From the NCBI GenBank assembly GCA_949318235.1, contig OX439133.1, positions 14,919,563 through 14,983,562 on the forward strand: a stretch of DNA of 64,000 bases, read 5' to 3'. The stretch's first letter is position 1, and every line of letters begins with the position of its first letter. This DNA is from Ecdyonurus torrentis (lineage: Eukaryota > Arthropoda > Insecta > Ephemeroptera > Heptageniidae). Below, piece by piece: positions 51,453-64,000 of this stretch. The notes under the pieces are model-generated. The model was not told where the DNA came from and made no database searches. It was given only the letters and a program-made list of their open reading frames with translations. The position numbers were made by a program, and so were the translations under genes.

Positions 51453-51906
51453 TGAGGAAGGTGAATTTTTTTAACCTCCACTTTTTATGACATTTTTAAA
51501 AAGAGCGTTACAAATTTTTGAGGCGCTATTTTTTCTTAGAACGATTAAAGCATGGGAAGTATTTTTAATTAATTTTTGAAAATCGACCTAAAAAGCCTGT
51601 GACGTCATCAATCAGGCATTTATTTCGAAAAGTATTGACCGTAGAAGGTTCATTGGTCAGTTTTTTGTAATCCTGAGAACGAGCTGATTTTATTAAACTG
51701 GCTACTGAACCTCGAACGATTAGTATTTGCTCAGAAAAAAGTGGACTGATGACGTCACAGGCTTTCTAGGTCGATTTTCAAAAATTAATTAAAAATACTT
51801 CGCATGCTCCAATCGTCCTAAGAAAAATTAGCGCCTCAAATTTTTTTAAAGCTCTTTCCAAAAATATCATAAACTCAAAAACAAAATTTTCAATTCACCT
51901 TCCTCA
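51453..51906. mobile_element. MITE family C copy 2
   Basis: Ends TGAGGAAGGTGAATT / AATTCACCTTCCTCA. Long similarity to 9598-10067, including CCTGTGACGTCATCAATCAG and TGATGACGTCACAGGCTTTC. Confidence 0.88.
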
Positions 51907-53848
51907 TTATATGAATCTTATTTACTTTGAAGTTTTATTGTTTCTATTTATTATTATTATTACTATGCCTTCTCCCCACCCCGCCCCCTTTTATTAAAAA
52001 AGTTAATACTAAAAAGTTTGTAACTGCAGTTGAAGTTAATACAATTAAAATGTTTGCAAACCTCCCAATCCCAATTATTAGATATTTAAATATTTTGATT
52101 TGTTTTAATGAAAGGCATCACAGTGCGGAAAATGCAATTTCACATTTTCCTTCATATATGATACTTTTAATCTTATAGCTATCCTCAGTGAATATCCAGC
52201 CTTATATACAAGATTTAATACCTTAAATTTATGCTTATGAGCATTCAATAAACATTAAACATAAATAATAAGAAATGATTCAATTTATAAAAATTGCTTA
52301 ATTCAATTAAGTTCAGAATGTTAATAAACTTCTGCAAATATTTATTTAAATAATAATTACGTAATTTTATTTCTAGTTTTGGGTGATATATAGTAATATT
52401 TCTAAAAATTGCCAAATTTTAATAAATTTATAGGAAAATATATGTATAGCAAAAAAAGGACATAAAAAAAAGTGGTCTTCTAAAAGGAGCTACCTGAATT
52501 GCCCCTCCTATTCAGAGAAGTTAACTAGATCAATGAATAAAAAATTTAGGACAAATCTCGGCGAGAGACATAAAATACACTGAGAAAAATATTAGAAAAA
52601 TATTTAAAACACTTTATCGTGAATATAAATTAAAAATCAATCTTAATTACTTCTATCCTGCGAAAAAAAAGGGGGGTAAAAAAAATGTCAACTGAAGGTT
52701 TTTGTCTCTAGAATTATAGGCAATTTAGAAATGATTGTCAATAAAATATTTACAAATATATACAGTTCAATTATATAACTATACAATCATTAATCACATT
52801 ATACATTATTATTATTTTTATTTTAATACGAAAATTATTCGGGTTATATTTCTAAGCTCAAGGATGATAATAATTAATAAATGATAGTTTTGTAAAAATA
52901 CGAAAGCATTTTATATTCACCTCATAATCATAAAATGTGAATATCAAATTTTAATTTTGCATATCAAAATATTTAAGAAAGGAGGTATACAAATATTTTA
53001 CAATGTACATACCAAATTATTGATTTTTTTCTTTTTAGTTATAGCATTATAAATTACATTGTTGTAGCAAATCATATAAAACTTCAAATTTTCATCTTAA
53101 TAAATGTATAGTAGGAAGATTAAAACGAAACAATCCAAAAGAAAAAAAAAAGTTACAAAATGTAAACCATCACGGTGACAGGGCTAATTAAATTGAATAA
53201 TTTGCTTGAGTTGAAAATTAATAACAATTTACGTATACAAGCCCAATTAAATACCTTCTAAACATAAAAAAATATAAATTTCAATATTTTATGTTATTAT
53301 AATGTTAGTAATTTTTTATATTGTTACAATATAACATAAAATAAATAATATCAAAATTTGATATCAAAAATATACTTACTCTAAATAAAATTATAAGTTT
53401 TTTTTAAATTTTTAATTATTTACTTTATTTAAAAAATTTTACATTTAATTAAAAACAAGTAATTAATGAAACTTAAATTTTACATTCACGTATTCTCGCA
53501 CCAAAATAGATGGCATATTTATCCAAATACGAAAGATGAACAATGAAAACGCTAGCTGAGTGAAATAATAAATAAATTGTTTGTTAGTTCAAATTCCAAG
53601 TATGATTTTTTTTTTTTTTTTACTATAAATCTCATATGCAAATAATTCTTATAATATAGGTCTTGAGATATATTTCATTTTAAAAGTTTGATAAAATATA
53701 AACTTTATTATCTATTGCCAATCATGAAATAAGGATCATATTTATATTAAAACAGAACTATTTAAAAAATAAATTTTACAATCTTAAACCGTCTTTGCTA
53801 TACACTTTTAATATAAGTAAATGACTTATAGAACCATATCACCTTGAT

Positions 53849-53881
<33 letters not shown>

Positions 53882-54407
53882 AAAACGCGTCTCTGTGTTA
53901 CCTTATATGTAAATAGCATGTATTTACAGTTACTCGATCAGAAATGGAATAATGATTTATGTAATTTCTGTTACATGCATGAGTACATATAAATATTTTA
54001 ATACTTTACAGCGTTTATATTAATCACTATATTATGATGAATGCATTCTGATCTGACTCCATGCTAATAATATTAATATTCTTTAACTGCGATTTAATGC
54101 TTGTTACCGATGATGACGTATAACCAATCAAATGTGACCACTAATTAAATGTGATGAAGGACCCCTTATTTCTTTTAGCATTACGGTATCATTTTTTTTA
54201 ATAAATTATTTTTGATAAATCTACTGCATTTAGCAACGAGATATTTGTATGAGCACTACTTGTACGCATTGTTATGATAATATTATACCATTTAAAGTAA
54301 GCACAAATTTTCTCATAAATATAGCAGCTCAAATTTAGTGCAATTTTTTTAATAGTAAAATATATTATCATTATCTATATAATAATGTGTACTATACATG
54401 TTTTAAA

Positions 54408-54470
<63 letters not shown>

Positions 54471-55000
54471 GAAGGTATAAGAAGCAATTTTAATAAATTG
54501 CTAGTAGTAGTATAAATTTTACTTTTAATGCCATAAAGATGACAAGACAAATGAAGTGTATAACATAATTGTAAAGTGTAATGTTACTATAAACAACCTA
54601 AAGTATAAAACTCACTAACACAACACCATCTGTAATACATCCATTTAACTTTTGACACCGCTCACAAAATATACAAGCAATTCAAAAAAAAACTATCTAT
54701 ACATCTAATAAACATAATATTCACGACTAAAGCTAAAACTATTAATAAAATCAACCTGTTTAATCTTAATTTCTTACAGTGTATTAGAATATTATATAAT
54801 ATTTAGAATAAATTATTAAAAAAAAAAAAATCCAGGACATTATTGATTAAGTCACATAATATTACTTTTGCAAATCTTTCGCTTTAGGGCTGGGTTGGGT
54901 GTTATATTAGTAGTGGTATAGAGGAAGGTAGTGAAAGTATATTATAAGCCACCCTGAATATTTAAAGAAAAAAAAAACCTGCTATCAGCTGAGCAACCAG
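51907..55000. other. Gene-free AT-rich DNA upstream of the cuticle gene
   Basis: Low-complexity sequence with (AT)n near 53855-53880 and a 58-bp A-run at 54412-54469. Nothing coding seen. Confidence 0.55.
54412..54469. repeat. A homopolymer (58 bp)
   Basis: Uninterrupted A-run, the longest homopolymer noticed in the window. Confidence 0.92.
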
Positions 55001-55040
55001 TATATATACCGAAGTGGTTGCTGTCAACATTACAGTTTAA
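55001..55040 (+). promoter_or_regulatory. Cuticle gene core promoter (TATA box and initiator)
   Basis: TATATATA at 55001-55008, with an initiator-like ACAGTTT about 31 bp downstream (55032). That gives a leader of about 40 nt before ATG at 55071, typical of arthropod cuticle genes. Confidence 0.65.
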
Positions 55041-55070
55041 CTCAAGTTAAGCATTCTTCAATACATCAAC

Positions 55071-56232
55071 ATGTACAAGGTAGGCTTTTATCATTTTATT
55101 GATAACAACTACTATAGAAAAATAATACATGACTTAAATAATTTTAATTGTAATAAATTTATAGTGATCCGATCTTCTTTTTTTTTTTTTTTTTTTTTTG
55201 TAAGACACGTTTTGTTAATTTTACAATTTTTACTAATTTTTGAACATATTAATTAAAAAATTTGTATGTTTACTATCAGTTTTATCAGCAATATTATCAG
55301 TTATGGATTAGCAATTACTAATTAAATATTTTAGGTAAATGTACTTTAATTTAATTTAATTAAAATCAACTTTTTTTTTTTTTTTTATATTTATTAAATA
55401 ATTTTGATTACATAAAATTACAAAATTAATTTAGAAATTGTCTTTGGTCATGTGGATTTGTCTAGTTCAGAACAAAATGATTCGAGTAAATGGGACTGTA
55501 ATAACGTTCGATATAATATATATACACATAACAAAAATTAAGGTTAATTGATTTAGGAAATTATCCTAAATTTATGTAGGGATAACTTCAAGTCTAATAA
55601 TTATAATTAATAGGAACCAAATTCAATTTTCATTCCATAAGATTCATTTACAATACGATGATTATAATAAAATATAATTGCAAAATTGGGGGGGGGGGGG
55701 CACCTCTACCTTCCCAATTATAATTAAAGTTTAATATTTTTAAAACTAACATTATTTTCAAAAATAACTCAAAATTTTTATTTTCTTAAAATTTCAGTTC
55801 GTCGTACTCGCTACCCTCGTGGCTGCTGCCAATGCTGGACTTATTGGAGCTGGTTATGCTGCACCCGCATATGCTGCATCCGCATATGCTGCCCCAGCTG
55901 CTTATGCTGCTCCCTCTGTAGCCTCTATCGGCCAGAACACCTACCGTAACTTTGGAAACACCCAACAAGTGTCCACCTACAGCAAGGCCCTCGATACCCC
56001 TTACTCCTCCGTCCGTAAGACCGACGTCCGTGTCTCCAACGATGCCGTAGCTTATGCCGCTGCCCCCGTTGCCCATGCCGCTTATGCCGCCCCAGCTTAT
56101 GCCCAAGCTGCCTATGCTGCCCCCGCTTATGCTGCCGCCCCCGTAGCTGCTCGTCTTGGAGTTGCCTACTCCGCTGCCCCCGCCGTCGCCACCATGAACT
56201 TCGCTGGATACGGAATCTCTTATGCTTACTAA
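55071..56232 (+). CDS. Cuticle protein, Ala/Pro/Tyr-rich, secreted (147 aa, 2 exons)
   Basis: Exon 1 (55071-55079) encodes only MYK; donor AAG|GTAGGC; intron of 718 bp; acceptor ATTTCAG; exon 2 is 55798-56232. The joined start [17 protein letters not shown] is a signal peptide, with cleavage expected after ANA. The mature protein has AAPAYAA-type repeats at both ends, flanking a non-repetitive core ([20 protein letters not shown], then [18 protein letters not shown]). It ends YGISYAY. A tiny first exon that splits the signal peptide is typical of arthropod cuticular genes. It is a probable structural component of the exoskeleton. Exon 2 is GC-rich with many C-ending codons, unlike the zinc finger genes, as expected of a highly expressed gene. 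It has no chitin-binding R&R consensus. Confidence 0.93.
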
Positions 56233-56362
56233 TTTCGTTATTATTTATTTATCTGAAAGTTTCTGTGAAATTTTCTACTTCATGTCTCACTGATGTACAT
56301 ATATTTTTCTATCTGTTTCATTCAAAATTTATGTTTAAAAAGAACATTCTTATTTATTGTAA

Positions 56363-56368
56363 AATAAA
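56363..56368 (+). terminator. Poly(A) signal AATAAA of the cuticle gene
   Basis: AATAAA about 130 bp after the stop codon, repeated with overlap as AATAAAATAAAA. Confidence 0.7.
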
Positions 56369-56399
56369 ATAAAATTTACAAGCAAAATTTTGATTTTAT

Positions 56400-57530
56400 T
56401 TTCACTTTTTTCATAAAATTTTTTCAACCTTAGAGTTTATGATGCAACAATATTATTGAATAATATTATCTTTTAGAATATAGAAAATTATAGCATTACT
56501 AGAAAATCTGTATATTATACTTCTTATTTGGAATTGAAGTAACAGTTTTTAAGTTACATTTTCATTATTTTAAATAAATGAGATAAAAATAATAATTCTA
56601 CATAAAATTTAAGATAAAACTTCAAGCTTATGGAAATTAAAAATAATATTGTAAAGTAATATAAAATAATTATAAAATTTTTCATACAATAAATAAAATT
56701 GCATCATATTAAATTATAAAATAAAAATTACTGGAGGGTCTATTAAACCTTGACTTGATTTTCCGACCGGATTCTCGCTATTTTTTTTTAAGGCGTGGTC
56801 CATGACATAAGGTTGTGCAGGCGGCAATATGTTTTTAAAGAAATATCTAAAACTAGGTCGATCTTTTCAAGTTAAATAAAATTGCTTTCTCTATCTAAAG
56901 AAAAAATAAAATTGGAGGAAGTTTGTCTAATTTGACATAAGGTCAATTTCACTTGTAATATACGTAGTAATTTGAACTATTTTATTCATTATATTTATGA
57001 TTTATACCTACCTTACCTATATTACGTGTGTGTATAATTGCATAATATTTTAAAATTCTATTGTTTGTTAAATTAATATTATATATTTTTTAATTAAATT
57101 ATGTTTCTAAATTGTGTAGGATTAATGTGCTAAACGAAAAGATAATATTTTCAACACTTAAGTTATAATTAAATTTGAATGGAAAGATCTCTTGATTAAT
57201 GTTGAATTTTGAAACTTTATAATAACAATTTAAAACTTTTTTTTTTTTTTTTTTCAATTGGTTTTTGATACGATAAAATAGTTCATCAAATCACAAACAT
57301 ATTATGTAAAGATGATATTATTATCCTTTACTGTTGCTTGAAATTTATTAAGATCATTATTTTTATTATGCATCGTAAGGACGTGTTCACAGGGTGCAAT
57401 ATTTGCGATTTGCATCAAATTTTTTACATGGTTTCTATTACTGAACATTTAATTGTCAAACATTCAAATTTATACTGCACAGTGAGATTGTTATATGGTT
57501 AAGAGTTAAGAGTATGAAAAGTGCATTATA
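56400..57530. other. Intergenic, no gene seen
   Basis: AT-rich. The last part (about 57370-57530) ends AGTGCATTATAAATGAATG, which looks like the 3' end of a non-LTR element leading into the adjacent microsatellite. Confidence 0.4.
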
Positions 57531-57768
57531 AATGAATGAATGAATGAATGAATGAATGAATGAATGAATGAATGAATGAATGAATGAATGAATGAATGAA
57601 TGAATGAATGAATGAATGAATGAATGAATGAATGAATGAATGAATGAATGAATGAATGAATGAATGAATGAATGAATGAATGAATGAATGAATGAATGAA
57701 TGAATGAATGAATGAATGAATGAATGAATGAATGAATGAATGAATGAATGAATGAATGAATGAATGAA
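57531..57768. repeat. (AATG)n microsatellite, about 59 units
   Basis: Uninterrupted 4-bp repeat over about 238 bp. On the minus strand it stays open as a repeating FIHS frame, an artefact of the repeat. Confidence 0.95.
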
Positions 57769-58271
57769 CCTCTGACGTAGAATCCCGTGTTCACAGAAAA
57801 AATGATATATATATATTTAATTATTTTATTACTTGGCTAACTTGGTTAAGTTACTAAGTACCGCATATACTTGAAAGTATGAAGTACTGTACAGATACAA
57901 AATAAAAATAAGATCGTTATGAGAGCACAAACATACAATATAAAATTATTTGAGTTGCTAAAAAGAAAGTAAAAATTTGACCTGTGCACATTAGCTTGGG
58001 GGCAGCGGCGAACACAAAGAATTTAAACTTGTGCAAAGAAATACCTAGCCCCTTATTTTATATATATAGTCTAATTGATAAATAGATTATTATTATACTG
58101 AGATTGCAATTATGACAAGCGAGAGAAATTACTTTTTAGGTAATGCTGGTTAGCATGATAAAGGGTTAACATTGGTGAGAACTATAATACACTATAGTAT
58201 TCGTAATACAGATTAGGTACTTTAAATTTATTATATTTGTATCCTCAAAGAATTAAACCTAGTTTGCATCA

Positions 58272-58273
<2 letters not shown>

Positions 58274-58309
<36 letters not shown>
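58274..58309. repeat. (CT)n microsatellite
   Basis: Pure CT array followed by degenerate TGTCTGTCTC. Confidence 0.9.
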
Positions 58310-58313
<4 letters not shown>

Positions 58314-58604
58314 CTGTCTCTGTCTCTCCCTACGTGCCTTCCCATTTTTTTCACTTCTCTTTTGGGCTTTTTATTTTAAATAAATTATCCTCAAACCATG
58401 GCAGCTAATATGTTAATATGTAAGATTGTTACTATCTGTTTCGTTATTCATTTTTTTTCTTTTTTCTTTTTAAACGTACGTTACATTAAAAAAGTTTATT
58501 TTCTCGTTTATGTGATTCTTTTATTTTCTTTTTCGATTGGTTAACTTTATATATTTTGCTACAATGTTTTTTTTTTCTAGACATAATTCTATCAAATTTC
58601 ATTC

Positions 58605-59610
58605 TATCATAATTCCTACCAAAAAGATCATGCGTTACCATGCTTATTGATATGCTTGATAACTGGGTTTTTAATTTGACTTCTAAGAAATGTAAACAAA
58701 TTGACGTAATCAATCTTGACTCGGCTAACTGTAAGGCCTTTGATTCTGTGTCCCATAATCGATTGCTGTCTAAACTCTGGTGCTATAAAGTACGAAGCAG
58801 TAACTTAGAATGGATTAAATCCTTTCTTACTGACAGGACCCAGAAAGTTGTCTACAGAGGCGCGTCCTCTACCTCTGTAAGGGTTACATCAGGGGTTTGC
58901 CAGGGGTCAGTTATACTGGGTCCAGAAGCGCGGCTATACGTATTACGTACAGCTTATCTTTCTCTTGTTCGCCCTGTTTTGTTGTATGCCATTCCTGCGT
59001 GGCACCCAACTTCGGCGCAAAATCTAAACAGTTTGGAGAGTGTACAAAATAGACCTACGCGTCTGATACTTGGTAAAGATGAGCTTTACTATAATAACGG
59101 CGTTAAATTTAGACATGAAAGTATGTGCGTAATAATATGTGTAAAATACCATGCATTAATAGTTACTTCATACTTGTATAGGCAGGATGTTGTATACTTG
59201 CATAAATGTATACTTGGTATGATCGATTTGCCTGTATATCTCAGCTAATAGGGTCGCTATTAGATCTAAATCCACCAGATTGCGAAATAGCGACTCTACT
59301 GAGTTTATTGTACCTAGAATCAATGTCAACTATTATAATGATTCGTTTTTTCCTAGAAGTGTTGGTTTATATAATAAAATAAATTGTAACATGAAAGATA
59401 TGTCAGCAGCTTTGTTTCAAAAACATGTGTAATGTCTAATTCGTTGTATTTTTACCTTTTTATTTTATTTTTTTATTACTTTTATGGATAACTAACTTGA
59501 TGGGCTTTGCCTTTTTAGTTATCCTTTTAAGCAATTTCAATGTTTTGTTGACATGACTGTGTATTGTCTGTAAAATTTCCTTGCTCAATAAATCAATATT
59601 ATTATTATTA
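58605..59610 (+). pseudogene. Decayed non-LTR retrotransposon (Jockey/CR1-like RT) with internal deletion
   Basis: Reads FLPKRSCVTML and KAFDSVSHNRLLSKLW (finger/palm motifs), then SGVCQGSVILGP. It jumps straight to LSLVRPVLLYAIPAWHPTSA and LNSLESVQNRPTRLILG from the C-terminal part, so the FADD/YADD catalytic block is missing. After a stop at about 59248 the C-terminus continues in another frame to about 59433 (FFPRSVGLYNKIN...ALFQKHV). The 3' sequence ends in (ATT)n and an A-run near 59590-59622. Inactive fragment. Confidence 0.85.
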
Positions 59611-59622
59611 TTATAAAAAAAA

Positions 59623-60008
59623 AAATGGACAGAAAGCACAAAAGCCCATTGTCTTAAAAATATTAATTATCTTTCATGGTAATATCATGTAATAAAAAAA
59701 TAAAACAATTTATTATTGATATTAAAATAGTAAGCAAGTATATCGATATTAAGAAATTCAATATCCCAAAAAACATCGATGCTAAAATATCGACAGCTCT
59801 AATTTTAATTCACAAGTCCACACATAATCGTGAAATATAGATGACGATAGGAAATAAACTATTTATGCTCTTGTGAGCTTATTTAAGTATAATATATTTT
59901 TATGTAATTTAAACATATTTTTACACTACGTAGATATACGTGTATATTATTTAACATTAAAAAAAATTGGGTACTGAATTTGAAGAAAAACATATTTTGA
60001 CAAATATT
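59623..60008. other. Intergenic, no gene seen
   Basis: AT-rich sequence between the retrotransposon and the inverted-repeat element. Nothing recognised. Confidence 0.5.
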
Positions 60009-60671
60009 AAGGTACTACTTTAGGGTAGCAATGTTGTCGTAAAATTTAATTTAATATCACTTTTTAGGTTCATAATGAACCAAGGAACAATTCTCTATAC
60101 TCCAAAAAGTTTCGGCTCAAATAAAATCTTCCGCAAATTAGCATTAAAAGTCGTTGGGATACGCCCCCTTTAACACGCAAAACATACAAAACTTCAAGCT
60201 CCCCGTGTGCAAAATTTTTCTTAACCAACTTCTAAACAAAAAATACTAGTGTGTTCTATAGATCAAGTTTTAATGAATTTGACTTTTTAAACGATTTTTA
60301 CGAGACATTTCTAGAGAAAAAAATTAATGAAGATTGCATATTCACATTAACATGGGTCAACTTGCGGTAATTTTTTTCTCGGCAGATTCGTTCTAGAAAA
60401 ATCGGAAAAATCATTTTTCATTAAAAATCAACACGAAAAACAAGCTAGTATTTTTTTTAACCGCTGAAAAAAATTTGAAGTTGTTCAAAATTAGGGTCCA
60501 AATATAGATTCATTAGCATTAGGGGGCGGGACATTTGCGATACTTTGACGCTCTGTTGCGACGAGAGTTTTTAAGATAGAATTTTTTTGATTTCATTTTT
60601 GGGTACACCAGCCTTAACTTAATTTAAAGTCATAATAAAAAATTTTCACTCCTACCCTAAAGTAGTACCTT
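60009..60671. mobile_element. Putative non-autonomous TIR element, AAGGTACTACTTTAGGGTA
   Basis: Exact terminal complement AAGGTACTACTTTAGGGTA / TACCCTAAAGTAGTACCTT over 663 bp, with further mirrored pieces (GCCCCCTTTA / AGGGGGCGGG). No coding frame. Confidence 0.7.
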
Positions 60672-60968
60672 AAGCTGCAATTATTTCTATTTCAGTAATT
60701 TTATTATGTCTCAATATCACCCAATAAAATTTACACCATATTTTCGTATTCCATTGTACTGACCGATTCACAGCCCTCTCTGATATGTAACTTACAGAAA
60801 CCAGGCGAAGAACAGGGATTTTCTTTACGCGAATTAAACATATGATAATTAGTTATTTTATTTATAATTGTATCTAATAAAAAAATTATTTTATTTAAAT
60901 ATTATTATTGTTAAAATAATTTTATAATATATTTAATTTCCTATATATTATATTATGTTGTTACGATA

Positions 60969-61071
<103 letters not shown>

Positions 61072-61689
61072 TTTATATTTTATTCCCCATTCACATGAAA
61101 TTTATTCCTTTAATACAGTTTACTTTTAAAATTAAATAGTTATATACAATTAAAAAAATCAGTGGAATTAAAAGTTAAATGTAATGCAGTGTAACGAATG
61201 TAAATGTTACGTTTCAACGAATTTATAGTGTTACATAATTATATATGTGTAATGTAACTGTAAAATAACAGTGACTAACAAATAAAATAAATAAATCACC
61301 TCCCTTACTTAGTAAAAAAAAAAAAAAAAAAAAAGATTTATTAATCAATTTAAAACGTAAAAAAAAACTAAAAAAAAAATAATAATACACTTTGTTATTT
61401 TCAAAAAAAAGGTTACTGTTTTACTAGTATGCTGTTTGTAAATCCAAGGTCCATATATAAGAGGTTAGATGCTCCGGAAAAAGTTTTGGCCTAGGTCGCA
61501 CAGCTTAAAGGAATTCACCAAAGACGTCATATCACCGGGTGTATTTTTATTCATCTTATCAGTGGCGTAACTGGTGAACGCTGGTGAACGGCATCGTATA
61601 TTGGCTTAGAATCAAGTACATCCATCACAAAATAAAATCAACTGCGCGAGTTTTGTGCTGCGCTCAACCTCTTTATTATAATTTGGACC

Positions 61690-61763
61690 TTGTTGTAAAC
61701 CCTGTTTTCTCCTACTATAAAATGGCAATCAACTATGATTATTCAAAACATCAAATGTAATGC

Positions 61764-61798
<35 letters not shown>

Positions 61799-61799
61799 C
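61690..61799. mobile_element. MITE family A copy 5 (right end lost in a T-run)
   Basis: Left end TTGTTGTAAACCCTGTTTTC; the right side runs into a T homopolymer near 61767-61797. Confidence 0.65.
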
Positions 61800-61812
61800 A
61801 AGAAAGTAGTAC

Positions 61813-61911
61813 TGTTGTTTGTAAACCCTGTTTTCTTGCACCAAAAAATGCGCATTCCATTTGATGGACTATAGTTGATCATCATTTATATTATAGTGTT
61901 TACGAACAACA
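61813..61911. mobile_element. MITE family A copy 6
   Basis: TGTTGTTTGTAAACCCTG at the left, TTTACGAACAACA at the right, with interior GCACCAAAAAATGCGCATTC. Confidence 0.82.
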
Positions 61912-62062
61912 TTATAAAATAATAATACCATGGATCAAGCATGAGCTTAGTGTTGGTGTTATAAATGGAAGAAAAAGCAAAAAATTATAATCATAAAAAA
62001 AATATATAATAATAATAATAAAATCATGCGTATTACTCATTATTATACATGATATTAAAATA

Positions 62063-62087
62063 ACTCTCTCTCTCTCTCTCTCTCTCT
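62063..62087. repeat. (CT)n microsatellite
   Basis: Short pure CT array. Confidence 0.85.
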
Positions 62088-62639
62088 TGCTCAAAGGGTC
62101 GAGACACTTCAGGTTAAGAAAGCTCTAGTAAAAAAAGGTAATAGTATTACGTCAACCCACGCCCCAGGTTAAAATCTCTCACTCAACTCAAACTATTGCC
62201 TGTGTGTTTTAAAAACGATCACGTCACTCTAGATATTCGTAATAATACATCATTAATTTTATTACACATTTGCTAACGTTTTTCTTAATTGGAATTTTTT
62301 TGTTTTTATAATATTATTTTAAAAATGTTATATTTTAACTTTAAAAAAAAATGAATAATTTAATATTTCAATTTTTGAAATTTATAATTTGAACTTTTAA
62401 ATTATTTACTTTAATTACGTAATTAGTTAAGGATGATTATATAATTGGATAACTTAATATAGTACACTTTCTATAACGTTAAAGCATTCACTCTTATTTT
62501 TGCTTAATGACAATATCATTATTTATATGGAGATTTAATTATGGCATTAAACTATTTGCATAATGTTAATCTTTAATATTACAGAGCAATGCCTTGATGT
62601 GTAGTAGTCTAGCAGTTATCAGTGAGGCTCGCGGGATAT

Positions 62640-62968
62640 GCTTTATAAGTAGGATTTCCTATAGACCGGTTGCACTCATATTTAAGAGCCGCCATTTAGT
62701 TAGTCAGGAGTTCATAGGCCAGCATAGGATAAACTTTATTTTTATTTTTTTACTAGTAAACTAAGCTTCAAACCTCAATCAAAACCTTATTTCTAGCTCC
62801 TAATAAGATCGAAGAATATGAGAAAAATTCATTCAGTTGAAATAAACTCTTTTTATTTGAAAAATTAGGAGAAATGATGTTTCCCCTATGCTCATTAAGC
62901 ACCACAAACATGGCGACGTAGCGCAAGGATGTGCAAAGGGGTCTATAATTTCCTATCTTTTATAACAT
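62640..62968. mobile_element. Degenerate palindromic MITE
   Basis: TTATAAGTAGGATTTCCTAT with AGACC is mirrored imperfectly by GGTCTATAATTTCCTATCTT. Inner CCGCCATTTAGTTAG pairs with the region around 62910-62930. Confidence 0.45.
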
Positions 62969-64000
62969 TACGGGACCATGTTTTTAGCTCTTATTGTTGT
63001 AGGTAAACAAAAGGTCCACGTAATAAAGGTTTTGCCTGTGTGCAGCTGAAGCATAGGCAGTACTTTTTTTTTCCGCAGACTTTTTTTTTCAGAAATTCCA
63101 TGTATGAACTGCTGCACCGAGACTGGATATATTTAACTAAAGGATACTAAACTTACTTTTACTTTTGGGAAATTCTGAAAATTTTCCAACTGGTAACCTC
63201 CATTATTGATGGAGATTACGGGAGTAGCGAGCTATTATATAGCCACTTAAACAAGCACCGTGGAAAAGGTCGTGTCCACCCCCCCCCCCCCCTCACACGC
63301 ACAATGTAAATTTTGTTTGGTATTTAAAATTATCATTTATTATTATTATTATTATTTTGAAAACTAATTAAAAAAATGTTTATAATTTATATTTAGAAAC
63401 AAGTCTTATGTGCTTTTTTTTTTAGACATTTAAAAAAAAAAGGTGACAAACTCTTTTCGATGCGGTAACATGAATACATCAAACTTTTATACTATATTAT
63501 AAATATAGAGTTAAGGGTTCTCTTCAGTTCGCTTGTATCTCGAAATCTAAAAAGGAAAGTTCCTAATTTTTTGATGCCATTTTAAAGTTAATGGTAACAG
63601 CTACTTTTGATAAAAATTTCAGCACCCGTGACCAACAGATAAGAGAGAAATTAATTATTGAAATTAACATGGGCTCTTATGGGACTAAAACTTCAAAAAA
63701 ATTGTAATTCAAAATCTAGCATGGTGACCTTCCAAAATTTTTACATTTTTTAAGATATCTTACCCTAATCTATCACTGTGTTAAATTTCAGATTTTTCCT
63801 CCTTTACAACTTTTTAGTCAAATCCTGCAGTAGCTGACTTCCCACCTTAAGAATATGACCCTATATTTTTGTATGTATATAACATTAGCAATAAAATCTT
63901 GCAAAATAAGTGGTGTTATTAAGGGTAGTTCTCAAACTCATCCCTTCCTTCTTGGCTGTACGATAGAAATAATTTATTTCCTTGAATGAGATTTAGTATA
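62969..64000. other. Intergenic right end, no gene seen
   Basis: AT-rich with a C-run at 63279-63292 and (TTA)n near 63338-63356. No coding stretch recognised. Confidence 0.5.

Noticed and set aside
55786..56106. Minus-strand Gly-rich frame of 106 codons
   Set aside because: Antisense of the Ala-rich cuticle exon; Ala codons read as Gly/Ser on the reverse strand.
57456..57794. Minus-strand frame of repeated FIHS residues
   Set aside because: Simple translation of the (AATG)n microsatellite; it has no independent coding evidence.

Overview
The window is AT-rich eukaryotic nuclear DNA with spliced genes, long homopolymer runs, microsatellites and many palindromic mobile elements. A cuticle protein gene of the Ala/Pro/Tyr-rich class marks the organism as an arthropod. 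I cannot fix the class from sequence alone; a chelicerate or crustacean is compatible.

Layout. Positions 1810-1938 (minus) look like the first coding exon of an unidentified gene that continues off the left edge. Positions 4830-17173 (minus) hold a complete gene for proteasome regulatory subunit Rpn10/PSMD4. I rebuilt it as eight coding exons with matching phases, giving 390 residues with a vWA domain and three ubiquitin-interacting motifs. Its introns are packed with MITEs, a perfect 187-bp hairpin, and a hAT element with an 8-bp target duplication that carries other elements inside it. Positions 18.8-40.0 kb (minus) carry three tandem paralogous genes for large, uninterrupted C2H2-type zinc finger proteins (1260, 1032 and 992 residues). 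They share an unusual four-finger module and a C-terminal I/V-I-K-Q-E motif. Each also has a similar upstream block ending in a splice donor, which I read as a duplicated promoter plus 5' noncoding exon. Positions 40-55 kb are gene-poor, low-complexity DNA. Positions 55001-56368 (plus) hold a two-exon cuticle protein gene with TATA box and poly(A) signal. Positions 58.6-59.6 kb hold a decayed non-LTR retrotransposon 3' half; the rest, to 64 kb, is repeats and intergenic DNA.

Biology. Rpn10 is the housekeeping ubiquitin receptor of the 26S proteasome. The zinc finger trio looks like a lineage-specific expansion of putative nuclear regulators and is the least explained part of the window. The mobile fraction is dominated by short terminal-inverted-repeat elements. 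At least six families recur, several are nested, and one palindromic segment appears to have become part of a zinc finger coding sequence.
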